Source: Actinoalloteichus hoggarensis (GTDB lineage: Bacteria; Actinomycetota; Actinomycetes; Mycobacteriales; Pseudonocardiaceae). Taken from it: a DNA stretch of 64,000 nt. The stretch spans positions 4,650,001 through 4,714,000 of the forward strand of contig NZ_CP022521.1 of NCBI RefSeq assembly GCF_002234535.1. Direction: 5' to 3'. Made by a program: the position numbers and the translations under genes. This document shows positions 8,724 through 15,845 of the stretch, piece by piece (within the stretch, counting starts at the first letter, position 1; the number at the start of each line of letters is the position of its first letter). Under the pieces are notes generated by a model. It saw nothing but the letters and a program-made list of their open reading frames with translations, was not told the origin of the DNA and searched no databases.

Positions 8724-8727
8724 CGCG

Positions 8728-8763
8728 GCCCGAGATCGCTACTCCATTCGAGTGATCTCGGGC
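8728..8763 (+). terminator. Hairpin terminator after the GntR gene
   Basis: GCCCGAGATC (8728-8737) and GATCTCGGGC (8754-8763) pair perfectly over 10 bp with a 16-nt loop. There is no T tract, which is common in actinomycetes. Confidence 0.6.
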
Positions 8764-8770
8764 ACAGCTC

Positions 8771-8847
8771 TTGACGGTGTACTAGCACACCGAGTACCTT
8801 GGAATTACACAACGGCGAAGAGAAACAACGAAAGTGTACTAGCACAC
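8771..8847 (+). promoter_or_regulatory. Promoter with two palindromic operators
   Basis: TTGACG (8771-8776) and TACCTT (8795-8800) are 18 bp apart. The imperfect palindrome GTGTACTAGCACAC lies between them (8777-8790) and recurs at 8834-8847, 57 bp downstream, in the leader of the next gene. The position over the promoter suggests repression, most likely by the GntR protein encoded immediately upstream. Confidence 0.7.
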
Positions 8848-8869
8848 TGAGCACTAGTAAGGAGTACCG

Positions 8870-9226
8870 GTGAGGAACATCCCAGTGAACCTGAGTGGTT
8901 ACAAGCTGATGATCACGGAGGAGCCGCAGATGAAGATGAGGACGGATGATCAGACGGGCGTCGAGTCGGTGGCGACTGATTTCGAGGGCAACACCCAGTT
9001 CGTGGTGAAGTTGTTCATGAAGCAGCGTCCGTCTGAGTCGGGCCAGCGTGTGCCGAAGGGCGAGGAGTTCGCGGTCACCCTCCGCTCTGATCCGGGTGAC
9101 GGCTTCGAGGAGGGCACGTACGTCCAGTTGATTGACGCGACGGTGAGCCCGTGGCAGACCCAGCGTGGCAACAGGTTCATGTCGGGTATCTCGTTCTCCG
9201 CGATGGGCTTGAGGCCGATCGACTGA
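8870..9226 (+). CDS. AICE-encoded protein of unknown function, 118 aa
   Basis: Starts at GTG 8870 with AAGGAG 6 bp upstream (MRNIPVNLSGYKLMITEEPQ). The protein is beta-rich with a Lys/Arg-poor N-terminus and a QFVVKLFMKQRPSESGQR core, and has no membrane segment. Proteins beginning MRNIPVNL..Y are common directly after the regulator in AICEs of Streptomyces and relatives and are usually left hypothetical. It is the first gene behind the operator-controlled promoter at 8771, so it is probably made when the GntR repressor is relieved. Confidence 0.8.
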   Translation: MRNIPVNLSGYKLMITEEPQMKMRTDDQTGVESVATDFEGNTQFVVKLFMKQRPSESGQRVPKGEEFAVTLRSDPGDGFEEGTYVQLIDATVSPWQTQRGNRFMSGISFSAMGLRPID

Positions 9227-9436
9227 GAATGAGAAACACCTGTTCTTAAGGCCGGCTTCGATCGGCCTGGTTGTTCTTTGAGAATTCCATAGTGGCTAGA
9301 AGTGTGCCTTCTTCCGGTCTGAATTACTTCTTTCGGCACGTGTGCCTTGCGTGCCGGATGGGTCGTTGATCCCCGGCTTTCCTGTAGGGAGAATCCGGGG
9401 TTCTTCGTCTCGTCCGAGACGAGAAGAAATGGAGTG

Positions 9437-9529
9437 ATGATGGCTGACGAAGATCCGGACAAGACGATCAGCGTGCATGCGCACGTGATTGACGAGGTTG
9501 CGCGGATGATCCGGGAGGCGGGTAAGTGA
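9437..9529 (+). CDS. Micro-protein, 30 aa
   Basis: ATGATGGCTGAC with GGAG just upstream encodes MMADEDPDKTISVHAHVIDE and ten further residues ending IREAGK. It is acidic and predicted helical. The preceding stem at 9370-9403 (CCCCGG...CCGGGG) may be an attenuator. Size makes the call uncertain. Confidence 0.45.
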   Translation: MMADEDPDKTISVHAHVIDEVARMIREAGK

Positions 9530-9636
9530 TGTCGGGTTACACGGGTGGCGGCTGTATTGGAAAGGCGGATGAGGATGACGAGTGAGCTGGTTTCCGGGGT
9601 GCGGGTTCTTTCGGTGAAGCCGAAGCCGGGTCCGTC

Positions 9637-9708
9637 GTGAGGTGGTATGTCTGTGATCGGTGTGGGCATGTTCTTGCGGTGTGTACGTGTGTCGGCGTGA
9701 AGAAATGA
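9637..9708 (+). CDS. Cys-rich micro-protein, 23 aa
   Basis: GTG 9637 opens VRWYVCDRCGHVLAVCTC and five more residues. The CxxC...CxC spacing could bind zinc. Similar tiny Cys-rich ORFs are common in AICE cargo, but translation is unproven. Confidence 0.35.
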   Translation: MRWYVCDRCGHVLAVCTCVGVKK

Positions 9709-9727
9709 CTGAGAAAAGGAAGTAGAG

Positions 9728-9838
9728 ATGACTGATACTCAGTGGGGTACGTGCAAGCAGCCGGGGTGCGGGAACAGGGTCAATATGAGGTTGGATGACT
9801 ACTGCTGGGAGCACGACTACACGTCGCAGTATGAGTGA
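9728..9838 (+). CDS. Cys/His micro-protein, 36 aa
   Basis: ATG 9728 follows GGAAGTAGAG. The product contains CKQPGCGNRV and YCWEHDY, a C-x4-C...C-x2-H pattern typical of small zinc-binding proteins. Its stop overlaps the start of the next gene (ATGAGTGA), supporting real translation. Confidence 0.6.
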   Translation: MTDTQWGTCKQPGCGNRVNMRLDDYCWEHDYTSQYE

Positions 9839-10040
9839 GACGACCACCAGGCGCACCGTGTATCGGGTGGCACAACTGGTCTACCGGCTGGATTCGGTCG
9901 CATATACCGGTGAGGCGTGCACGTCGATGTCCGATGCTGAGCGAATCGCGTCCGGGGTTCGTGCGGGTCGGGGGACATCGGCGCCGTGGATTGAACGTCA
10001 TGACGTGGTGACGACTATCACGGTTACCCGTGTCAGGTGA
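9831..10040 (+). CDS. AICE hypothetical protein, 69 aa
   Basis: Starts MSETTTRRTVYRVAQLVYRL at ATG 9831, inside the end of the previous gene, so the two are translationally coupled. The sequence looks like a single alpha/beta unit (ACTSMSDAERIASGVRAGRG, then DVVTTITVTRVR). No family is recognised. A strong terminator follows 10 bp after the stop. Confidence 0.7.
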   Translation: MSETTTRRTVYRVAQLVYRLDSVAYTGEACTSMSDAERIASGVRAGRGTSAPWIERHDVVTTITVTRVR

Positions 10041-10049
10041 CAGGGAAAA

Positions 10050-10084
10050 GCGGCTCCTGCCCATAAGAGGTGGGCAGGAGCCGC
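10050..10084 (+). terminator. Perfect hairpin terminator
   Basis: GCGGCTCCTGCCCA (10050-10063) and TGGGCAGGAGCCGC (10071-10084) pair perfectly over 14 bp around a 7-nt loop, ending the small-gene unit. Confidence 0.85.
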
Positions 10085-10108
10085 GCTCAGTTTACAGGAG
10101 GTTCGGCG

Positions 10109-10231
10109 ATGTGTGAGTTGTGTGGGCGCGGGCTGCCGGTAGTCGCTGCCGTGTGGGGGTGGTCGGCGTGTGCGTTGTGCGCGGGCTCGGTGCGTGCCGA
10201 GGGTGTGCAGTACCTGGCGGTGGCGGTATGA
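10109..10231 (+). CDS. Zinc-ribbon-like micro-protein, 40 aa
   Basis: ATG 10109 follows CAGGAGG. MCELCGRGLPVV and WSACALCAGS give a CxxC...CxxC pair spaced by about 17 residues, a classic small zinc ribbon. Its stop overlaps the next start (ATGA at 10228). Confidence 0.6.
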   Translation: MCELCGRGLPVVAAVWGWSACALCAGSVRAEGVQYLAVAV

Positions 10232-10653
10232 CGTCTCGGGCTGCGGTGTTCGCTGCGACGTTTGCAGTGCTCTTCGCCGCACACCAGGTGGCGGACTACT
10301 GGGTGCAGACCGACGACCAGGCCAGGAACAAGGGGGAGCCGGGTTCTTCGGGTCGTCGGGCGTGTGCGGGTCATGTGGCCTCGTACACGGCGGTGACCGC
10401 CGGTGCCCTGGAAATCGCGAACGCAGTGCTGGGCCTGCGGGTGCCGGTGGCGGGTCGGGTCGCTGTCCAGGCGGTGAGCGCGGCGACGCACTACGCGGCG
10501 GACCGCCGTGAGCACGGACTGATGATGCAGTTTGCGCGCAGGTGCGGCAAAGGTGCCTACCTCGACAACGGTGGGGCCGCACCGATGGATCAGGCGTGGC
10601 ACATCGCGAGTCTGGCCGTGGCTGCTGGTGTGGCGGCGGTGAGCGCACAATGA
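10228..10653 (+). CDS. DUF3307-like membrane protein, 141 aa
   Basis: Begins MTSRAAVFAATFAVLFAAHQ and continues VADYWVQTDDQARNKG. The HQ.ADYW.QT...A..KG signature and later ACAGHVASYT resemble DUF3307 membrane proteins, common in phages and AICEs. Three to four hydrophobic helices are likely (about residues 4-22, 50-75 and 120-140). It is coupled to both neighbours by ATGA overlaps. Role unknown; similar proteins often travel with transfer genes. Confidence 0.65.
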   Translation: MTSRAAVFAATFAVLFAAHQVADYWVQTDDQARNKGEPGSSGRRACAGHVASYTAVTAGALEIANAVLGLRVPVAGRVAVQAVSAATHYAADRREHGLMMQFARRCGKGAYLDNGGAAPMDQAWHIASLAVAAGVAAVSAQ

Positions 10654-10766
10654 GCGAGGATCTCATTCCATGTCTCCAGGGGCGGCATTCCTTCTCGGCC
10701 TCGGGCTGGTGTCAGGGATGTGGCATGCCTGATCCGGATGCCCCTCCGACGAGTGTTGAGGACTGA
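10650..10766 (+). CDS. Cys-containing micro-protein, 38 aa
   Basis: Starts ATG 10650 overlapping the previous stop. MSEDLIPCLQGRHSFSASG then WCQGCGMPDPDAP: the C...H...C-x2-C arrangement suggests zinc binding. The acidic tail ends SVED. Confidence 0.6.
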   Translation: MSEDLIPCLQGRHSFSASGWCQGCGMPDPDAPPTSVED

Positions 10767-10767
10767 T

Positions 10768-11151
10768 ATGGAGGACCTGTTCGGGAATGCCGTTTCGGAG
10801 GAGCCGAAGCGGGCTCGTGATTCCTCGTCCGGTGTGAATGACATGGCGATGGTCATGGACGTCGTTCGGACGGCGTCCGGTGGTGAGGATTCGATGGGGT
10901 ACGTGCTCGCGGGGAGGAATCAGCGGGTGTACCGGCGTGTGGACCGAGAAACGATGACCCCGGTTCCCGTGTGGGAGGCGGACACGGTGCGCCAGTGTAT
11001 TCGTTCCGGTCTGCTGAAGACTGGTGGGACTCACGTTCTGCGATGTGGCGCGGTACGCGGCCCTGCGGTGTCATTGTTGGTGCCGAAGTCGACTCGGGTT
11101 CAGTTGGCGCGGTGGCAGGTGTTGAAGCGTCCTGCGTCGTGGCCGGTGTGA
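10768..11151 (+). CDS. AICE hypothetical protein, 127 aa
   Basis: ATG 10768 lies one base past the previous stop. The N-terminal third is polar and charged (MEDLFGNAVSEEPKRARDSS); the rest reads as a compact beta-rich domain (QRVYRRVDRETMTPVPVWEA, LLVPKSTRVQLARWQVLKRP). The second part resembles small winged or SH3-like domains by composition only. No family recognised. Confidence 0.65.
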   Translation: MEDLFGNAVSEEPKRARDSSSGVNDMAMVMDVVRTASGGEDSMGYVLAGRNQRVYRRVDRETMTPVPVWEADTVRQCIRSGLLKTGGTHVLRCGAVRGPAVSLLVPKSTRVQLARWQVLKRPASWPV

Positions 11152-11239
11152 TCGGTTCTGGCCGTGCTGCCCGTTCAGCGTTTCTTCGGGACCGCTGGGC
11201 GGGTCGGGGCGAACCAGCCCGAACATGGTTGGAGGCTGT

Positions 11240-11509
11240 GTGCAGTTGGTGAGTATGGCGAACGAGATGGCCAAGGTTCGCTATTGGGAGTTGACCATGC
11301 AGGTCATCGAGGTTGAGGCGGCTCTGAATCAGGTCATCTCCCTCATTGACAAGATGGAGGAGGTTCCCACCGCATTCGGAGGGTATCGGGTGATGAAGCC
11401 CGATCAGCTTCGGGCGCTGGTGCGGAAGGTGGCGGCGAAGTTGACGTCCTTGAAGGACACGTTGAAGGCGTCCGAGGCAGAGCTGATTGCACGGGATTGG
11501 AGCGTGTGA
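11240..11509 (+). CDS. Helical AICE hypothetical protein, about 89 aa
   Basis: GTG 11240 is 4 bp after GGAGG; GTG 11249 or ATG 11255 are alternatives. The protein is almost all helix (VEAALNQVISLIDKMEEV, KVAAKLTSLKDTLKASEAEL), suggesting a coiled-coil partner protein. It precedes another short helical gene and the transfer genes. Confidence 0.6.
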   Translation: MQLVSMANEMAKVRYWELTMQVIEVEAALNQVISLIDKMEEVPTAFGGYRVMKPDQLRALVRKVAAKLTSLKDTLKASEAELIARDWSV

Positions 11510-11511
11510 CG

Positions 11512-11691
11512 ATGGACAAGGTGAATGTGACGCTGTTAAACCTGTCGGCGGAGATGCGGCGGTTGCGGCGATACGTCTCGAAGGTTCCCGTGCACACGGA
11601 GAAGATCCGGGATCGGCACTCGGAGTTTGCGCGCAGCGCGGCGACGCTGCTTGTCGAGGTGTCATATGCGCGGGATCAGTATCCCGACTAG
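11512..11691 (+). CDS. Small helical hypothetical protein, 59 aa
   Basis: ATG 11512 is two bases beyond the previous stop. MDKVNVTLLNLSAEMRRLRR and SEFARSAATLLVEVSYARD read as two amphipathic helices. Together with the previous gene it may form a small complex; no family recognised. Confidence 0.55.
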   Translation: MDKVNVTLLNLSAEMRRLRRYVSKVPVHTEKIRDRHSEFARSAATLLVEVSYARDQYPD

Positions 11692-11771
11692 TCGAATTCG
11701 TGTTGCCGAGTGACGGTCGATGCCCTTGTGGGCGTCGGCCGTCACTCGTCTCTAGCAGAGAGGAGGATGCC

Positions 11772-13151
11772 GTGGGGAAGTCGAAGGCGGAAGTGGCGAA
11801 GCGGGTCATCGGAGCCGAGTTCCGGGCCGCGTTGTGGGCGGTGCGCCATCCGGGCATGGTGGCGGTTCCGTCGAGTCTGGCGGCGAGTGCGTGGCAGTTC
11901 GGCCCCACGGTGACCGGTATCGGCGTCGGTGCCGTGGTCGCGGGCACGGTGGGGTGGTACCGGGCTCATCCGGACACGTTTGACACGGTGGCGGCACCGT
12001 GGCTCCGGTCGTGGCGTCGTCGGTGGGCCAGTGCGTACTCGGGTCATCTGTGGCGGCATCTGATGGCCGACTGCGGTCTGACCCGTGAGCACCGTAAGAC
12101 CAAGCACCTGTTGTATCCACGGGTGGTGCGGGTCCGGTCGTGGTCGCCGTCGGTCGACACGGTGACTGTCGCGCTTGTGCCGGGGCAGTCGACGCGGAAG
12201 TTCATCGAGGCGGCGGAGTCGTTGGCCGAGTCGCTGCGTGCTGAGCGGGTAGCTGTGGAGCGGCACCGGCCCGGTCAAGTCGTGCTGGTGGTGCAGCGTG
12301 ATGAGCCTTTCACTGAGATCATCCCGGCACCGGTGATGCCGTTGGACGTCGAAGACGTCGACCTGTCCTCGGTGTATGTCGGTGAGACCGAGTACGGGCA
12401 CGACTGGCGAGAGCCGATGCTCGGTGCGCACTTCCTGAACGCGGGGGCGACGGGCGCAGGCAAGAACTCGATCGGCCTGGCCAAGGCGCGATCGGTCGCG
12501 CCGCTGATCCGCGATGGTCTGGTCAAGCTGTGGGTCTGTGATCCGAAGTTGTTCGAGTTCAGCATGCTCGAACCGATCCTGGAGGGCCGATACGCCAACA
12601 GCCCCGATGACTGCCTCGACCTGGTCGAACAGTTCGCGAACGGGATGGAGGCCACACAGCGGCGGATGAAGCGTGCGGGTGTCCGCAGTGTGCCTGTGTC
12701 ACGCGAGTATCCGCTGCATTGGCTGTTGATCGACGAGATCGGCTCGCTGCTCGCCTACCGACCTGAGGTTGCTCACGAGATGATAGGTCAGTTGTCCATG
12801 GTGGCGTCGATGGGTCGCGCGACGCATCACAGCCTGGACGTCTACATCCAAGAGCCGTCCAAGGACGTGATCCCCATCCGGGATCTGCTGCCGAACCGGG
12901 TGTGTCTGCGGGTCAACTCGGCCTCACACCCGGACATGGTTCTGGGCGATGGCGCACGGGAGCGCGGCGCTATCGCCGATCAGCTCCCAGCGGAGGAGTC
13001 GGCGGCGGGGATTGGTTTTCGACGCGACCAGCGATCTCGTGTGCCCCGGCGCGTGCGGGCTGCATACACCTCGGATGACGACATCAAGGAACTGGTGGAC
13101 TTCGTCAAGTCGTCCGAGTCGGATTCGCCGAATCTGCGGGCGGTGGCCTGA
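11772..13151 (+). CDS. TraSA/FtsK-like DNA translocase for conjugation
   Basis: 459 residues. GTG 11772 follows GAGGAGG. Hydrophobic stretches near residues 25-65 suggest membrane anchoring; the ATPase domain follows with Walker A GATGAGKNS (about 226-234) and Walker B LLIDEIGSLL (about 318). AICE transfer proteins of this family pump double-stranded DNA between hyphae as hexamers and alone suffice for transfer. The residue after the Walker A lysine is Asn instead of Ser/Thr, though a Ser follows it. It overlaps the next gene (ATG within TGATG). Confidence 0.9.
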   Translation: MGKSKAEVAKRVIGAEFRAALWAVRHPGMVAVPSSLAASAWQFGPTVTGIGVGAVVAGTVGWYRAHPDTFDTVAAPWLRSWRRRWASAYSGHLWRHLMADCGLTREHRKTKHLLYPRVVRVRSWSPSVDTVTVALVPGQSTRKFIEAAESLAESLRAERVAVERHRPGQVVLVVQRDEPFTEIIPAPVMPLDVEDVDLSSVYVGETEYGHDWREPMLGAHFLNAGATGAGKNSIGLAKARSVAPLIRDGLVKLWVCDPKLFEFSMLEPILEGRYANSPDDCLDLVEQFANGMEATQRRMKRAGVRSVPVSREYPLHWLLIDEIGSLLAYRPEVAHEMIGQLSMVASMGRATHHSLDVYIQEPSKDVIPIRDLLPNRVCLRVNSASHPDMVLGDGARERGAIADQLPAEESAAGIGFRRDQRSRVPRRVRAAYTSDDDIKELVDFVKSSESDSPNLRAVA

Positions 13152-13339
13152 TGTTGTTTCTCCATCTCCCGATCACGGCGCGTGGTGTCGCGATCCTGTG
13201 CGGCTATGTCGTCGGCATGGGCTTGGTGGTGTGGGCGGTGTGGGTGCACCTCGGCCCCGGTGTCGCCGTGCTGCTGCTGGTGCTGCTGCTGGCTCAGGTG
13301 GCTTCGCTCGTGGCGGCGTTCCGCTCTCGGGATGAGTGA
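13151..13339 (+). CDS. Small membrane spread protein, 62 aa
   Basis: Two hydrophobic helices (about residues 8-32 and 36-55: VVGMGLVVWAVWVHLGPG, AVLLLVLLLAQVASLVAAF) with a short charged tail. The start overlaps the stop of the translocase gene and its own stop lies inside the next start region (ATGAGTGA). Position and topology fit Spd-type proteins that assist intramycelial plasmid spread. Confidence 0.75.
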   Translation: MLFLHLPITARGVAILCGYVVGMGLVVWAVWVHLGPGVAVLLLVLLLAQVASLVAAFRSRDE

Positions 13340-14237
13340 GCCGATGGGCTGGCGTCGGAAGCCCAGGGTATCGCCGGTCGATGTCGAAGGCGGTGTCACG
13401 AAGACGGTGATCCGCCTTCGGCATCGGCAGGCGGAATCCCGGAATCTGCGCACTCTGGCCGACGACCCGGACGTCGTGGCGGCCCGCTTGGAACGGACAC
13501 GGCGCCGGATCACCGCGGGAATGTGGTGGTTCCTCGCGGCCGGGCTGGTGTTCACCACGGCGGGCGTGCACGAGTTCATCGCGGGAGATCGCGAGATCAC
13601 CGATCCGCTGTGGTGGGCGGCCTGGTTCGTGGAACCCATGGTGGCGGGGATTCTGATTCTGCTGCTCAACTGGGAGTCAGAGATCCTGTCACGGGGTATC
13701 GAACCGGACAGCGATCAGACCACCAACCTGAAGCGATTCCTGCTGTTCTGCACGTTCTTCATGAACGTCTACCCGCCGCTGTTCGGCGGCGACGGAATCG
13801 ACTTCGGCATGCTGTTCATCAAGGGCATGGTCCCGGTGATCGTGTTCCTGCTGGCGGAAGCTATGCCGGTAGTCCAACGACGAATGCGGCAAGCCATCTC
13901 CGACTGCTACGCGACGGCTCGAATGCACACACCCGAGCCTGACCCGAACCCTGCTCCGACCCCCGAACCGGTTGTCGAGGAAGAAACGGTCACACCGGTT
14001 CCTCCAGAAGACCCGGTTCCGCACCCGGTGTCGATTGACGTCGGTGCTGCGGTGCGCGGCCTGCGGCTGCCGGACTCGGTGATCCCGGCCCTGCAAACAG
14101 CGGCCGATGCGGCGGCGGCGGAGTCCCGCCCGGTCACGGTCGAGGACATCCGTACCGCGGTACGGGTGCCCGTCCCCATCGCCGAACGGATCACTGCGGC
14201 GCTGCACCCGGTCAACGGGCACCAGCTCAACGCCTGA
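13332..14237 (+). CDS. DUF2637/Spd-like membrane protein, 301 aa
   Basis: ATG 13332 overlaps the previous gene. A cytosolic, basic N-terminus (about 1-60) is followed by hydrophobic segments (MWWFLAAGLVFTTAGVHEF; WFVEPMVAGILILLLNWE; FLLFCTFFMNVYPPLF; GMVPVIVFLLAEAMP), then a proline/glutamate-rich linker (about 205-235) and a C-terminal helical domain. The layout matches DUF2637 membrane proteins that sit between tra and rep in AICEs and are thought to aid spreading. A strong terminator follows. Confidence 0.75.
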   Translation: MSEPMGWRRKPRVSPVDVEGGVTKTVIRLRHRQAESRNLRTLADDPDVVAARLERTRRRITAGMWWFLAAGLVFTTAGVHEFIAGDREITDPLWWAAWFVEPMVAGILILLLNWESEILSRGIEPDSDQTTNLKRFLLFCTFFMNVYPPLFGGDGIDFGMLFIKGMVPVIVFLLAEAMPVVQRRMRQAISDCYATARMHTPEPDPNPAPTPEPVVEEETVTPVPPEDPVPHPVSIDVGAAVRGLRLPDSVIPALQTAADAAAAESRPVTVEDIRTAVRVPVPIAERITAALHPVNGHQLNA

Positions 14238-14260
14238 GGCCAGTTCCACCGCTTGTCGAC

Positions 14261-14298
14261 GAGGCGGGGCGCGACCACATCCGGTCGTGTCCCGCCTC
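14261..14298 (+). terminator. Hairpin terminator after the transfer genes
   Basis: GAGGCGGGGCGCGACC and GGTCGTGTCCCGCCTC pair with two non-Watson-Crick positions around ACATCC. Confidence 0.7.
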
Positions 14299-14335
14299 TC
14301 CCGCCTCTACCCCTTCTGACACGGAAGGTCACTCC

Positions 14336-15664
14336 ATGACGACACTGTCCACTTTGGACGAACGCATCAGCCGACGTGTCCAGGCCGTCGACTACCAGCA
14401 CTGGCGAGAGAAGGTCGTCGCGGTCGGCGGCTGCTCGGCCCCGGTACGCCTGGCCGGTGCCTGGCAGGTCCAGAGCCATGCTGGTCATGTCCTGGCGCAC
14501 CGGGGCGGCGACGTCTTCACCCCGTGCGGCAACCGCCGTGAGTCGGTGTGCCCGAGCTGTAGTGACCGGTACTCGGCCGATGCCTTCCATCTGATGCGCG
14601 CGGGCCTGTCCGGCGGAGCCAAGGACGTGCCCCTCTCCGTCCGTGAACGTCCGAGGTTGTTCGTCACCCTCACCGCACCCAGCTTCGGCCCGGTGCACTC
14701 TCGGCGGACTTCGGCACGCGGACGGGCGGTGCCGTGCCGCTGCGGCGACTACCACCACACGGCTGACCCCCGGATCGGCACACCACTGGACCCGGACACC
14801 TACGACTACCGCGGCGCGGTGCTCTGGCAAGGCCACGCCGGCGAACTCTGGGCACGGACCATGACGCGCCTTCGGCGTCTCATCGCCCACGCTGCCGGAC
14901 TGACCGTCCGAGACTTCCGCTTCCACGCTCGGCTGTCCTTCGCCAAGGTCGCCGAATACCAACGACGCGGCCTGGTCCACTTCCACGCCGTGATCCGCCT
15001 CGACGGACCCGACGGCGCCGTCGACCCTTCCCCATCGTGGGCCACCACCGATCTGCTCACCACGGCGGTACGAGAAGCCGCCCGCACCACGAAGCACCGA
15101 CCGAAGGACTTGCGCCACACCCTCGTCTGGGGCGAGCAGGTCGACGTTCGACCGATCCGCGCCGACCAGGCCTCGGCGGTCGAATCCCCTGACGGCGGAA
15201 TCTCCGAAGGCGGCTTGGCCGCCTACGTCGCCAAGTACGCCACCAAGGGCACCAACAAGTCCGAAGCAGCCGACCGCCCGATCCGCTCCCAAGCCCATCT
15301 GGACGCCCTCGACGTCTCACCACACCACCGCAGGATGATGCAGACCGCCTGGGACCTCGGCGCGCACCCGGATCTGGTCCACCTCCGACGGTGGGCACAC
15401 ATGCTCGGATTTCGAGGCCACTTCCTCAGCAAGAGCAAGGCCTACTCGACCACCTTCACCCGCCTCCGCGACGACCGACGCGCATGGCGACTGACCCAAG
15501 TCCTCGACGCACTCGGCGTCAACACCGAATCGGTCATCGTCGTCAACTCCTGGGAATTCCTCGGCACCGGATACAAATCCGACGCCGAACGCGAACTCGC
15601 CGAAGCCATCTACGAGGGACAACGAGACCAACGCCAGCAGAAGTACCGACAGGAAGAGGTATGA
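14336..15664 (+). CDS. RepSA-like rolling-circle replication initiator
   Basis: 442 residues. A Cys-rich N-terminal region (CGNRRESVCPSCSDRYSAD) precedes three motifs of rolling-circle initiators: FVTLTAPS (about 108), GLVHFHAVIRLD with the metal-binding HxH (about 215) and YVAKYATKG with the likely catalytic tyrosine and downstream lysine (about 297). In pSAM2-type elements RepSA nicks the double-strand origin, often within or near rep itself, after excision. The gene is coupled to xis by an ATGA overlap, so excision and replication genes form one operon. Confidence 0.92.
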   Translation: MTTLSTLDERISRRVQAVDYQHWREKVVAVGGCSAPVRLAGAWQVQSHAGHVLAHRGGDVFTPCGNRRESVCPSCSDRYSADAFHLMRAGLSGGAKDVPLSVRERPRLFVTLTAPSFGPVHSRRTSARGRAVPCRCGDYHHTADPRIGTPLDPDTYDYRGAVLWQGHAGELWARTMTRLRRLIAHAAGLTVRDFRFHARLSFAKVAEYQRRGLVHFHAVIRLDGPDGAVDPSPSWATTDLLTTAVREAARTTKHRPKDLRHTLVWGEQVDVRPIRADQASAVESPDGGISEGGLAAYVAKYATKGTNKSEAADRPIRSQAHLDALDVSPHHRRMMQTAWDLGAHPDLVHLRRWAHMLGFRGHFLSKSKAYSTTFTRLRDDRRAWRLTQVLDALGVNTESVIVVNSWEFLGTGYKSDAERELAEAIYEGQRDQRQQKYRQEEV

Positions 15665-15843
15665 CGATGAGTATCGCTCGTGCTGCGTACTCGGTAACGG
15701 AGGTTGCGCGTCTGCTGGGTATTGGGCGGAGCCTGGCCTACCACCAGGTTCGCGCCGGGGTCATTCCGGCTCGTCAGATTGGTGACCGGTGGGTGATCTC
15801 GAAGGTGAAGTTTCACAAGTGGTTGGATGAGGAGATCGCGTAA
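15661..15843 (+). CDS. xis: Excisionase (MerR/Xis-type), 60 aa
   Basis: MTMSIARAAYSVTEVARLLG then IGRSLAYHQVRAGVIPARQI and a short basic tail: a single winged helix-turn-helix of the excisionase family. It lies between rep and int, overlaps rep by four bases and is 2 bp from int, the standard AICE arrangement. Confidence 0.9.
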   Translation: MTMSIARAAYSVTEVARLLGIGRSLAYHQVRAGVIPARQIGDRWVISKVKFHKWLDEEIA

Positions 15844-15845
15844 TC

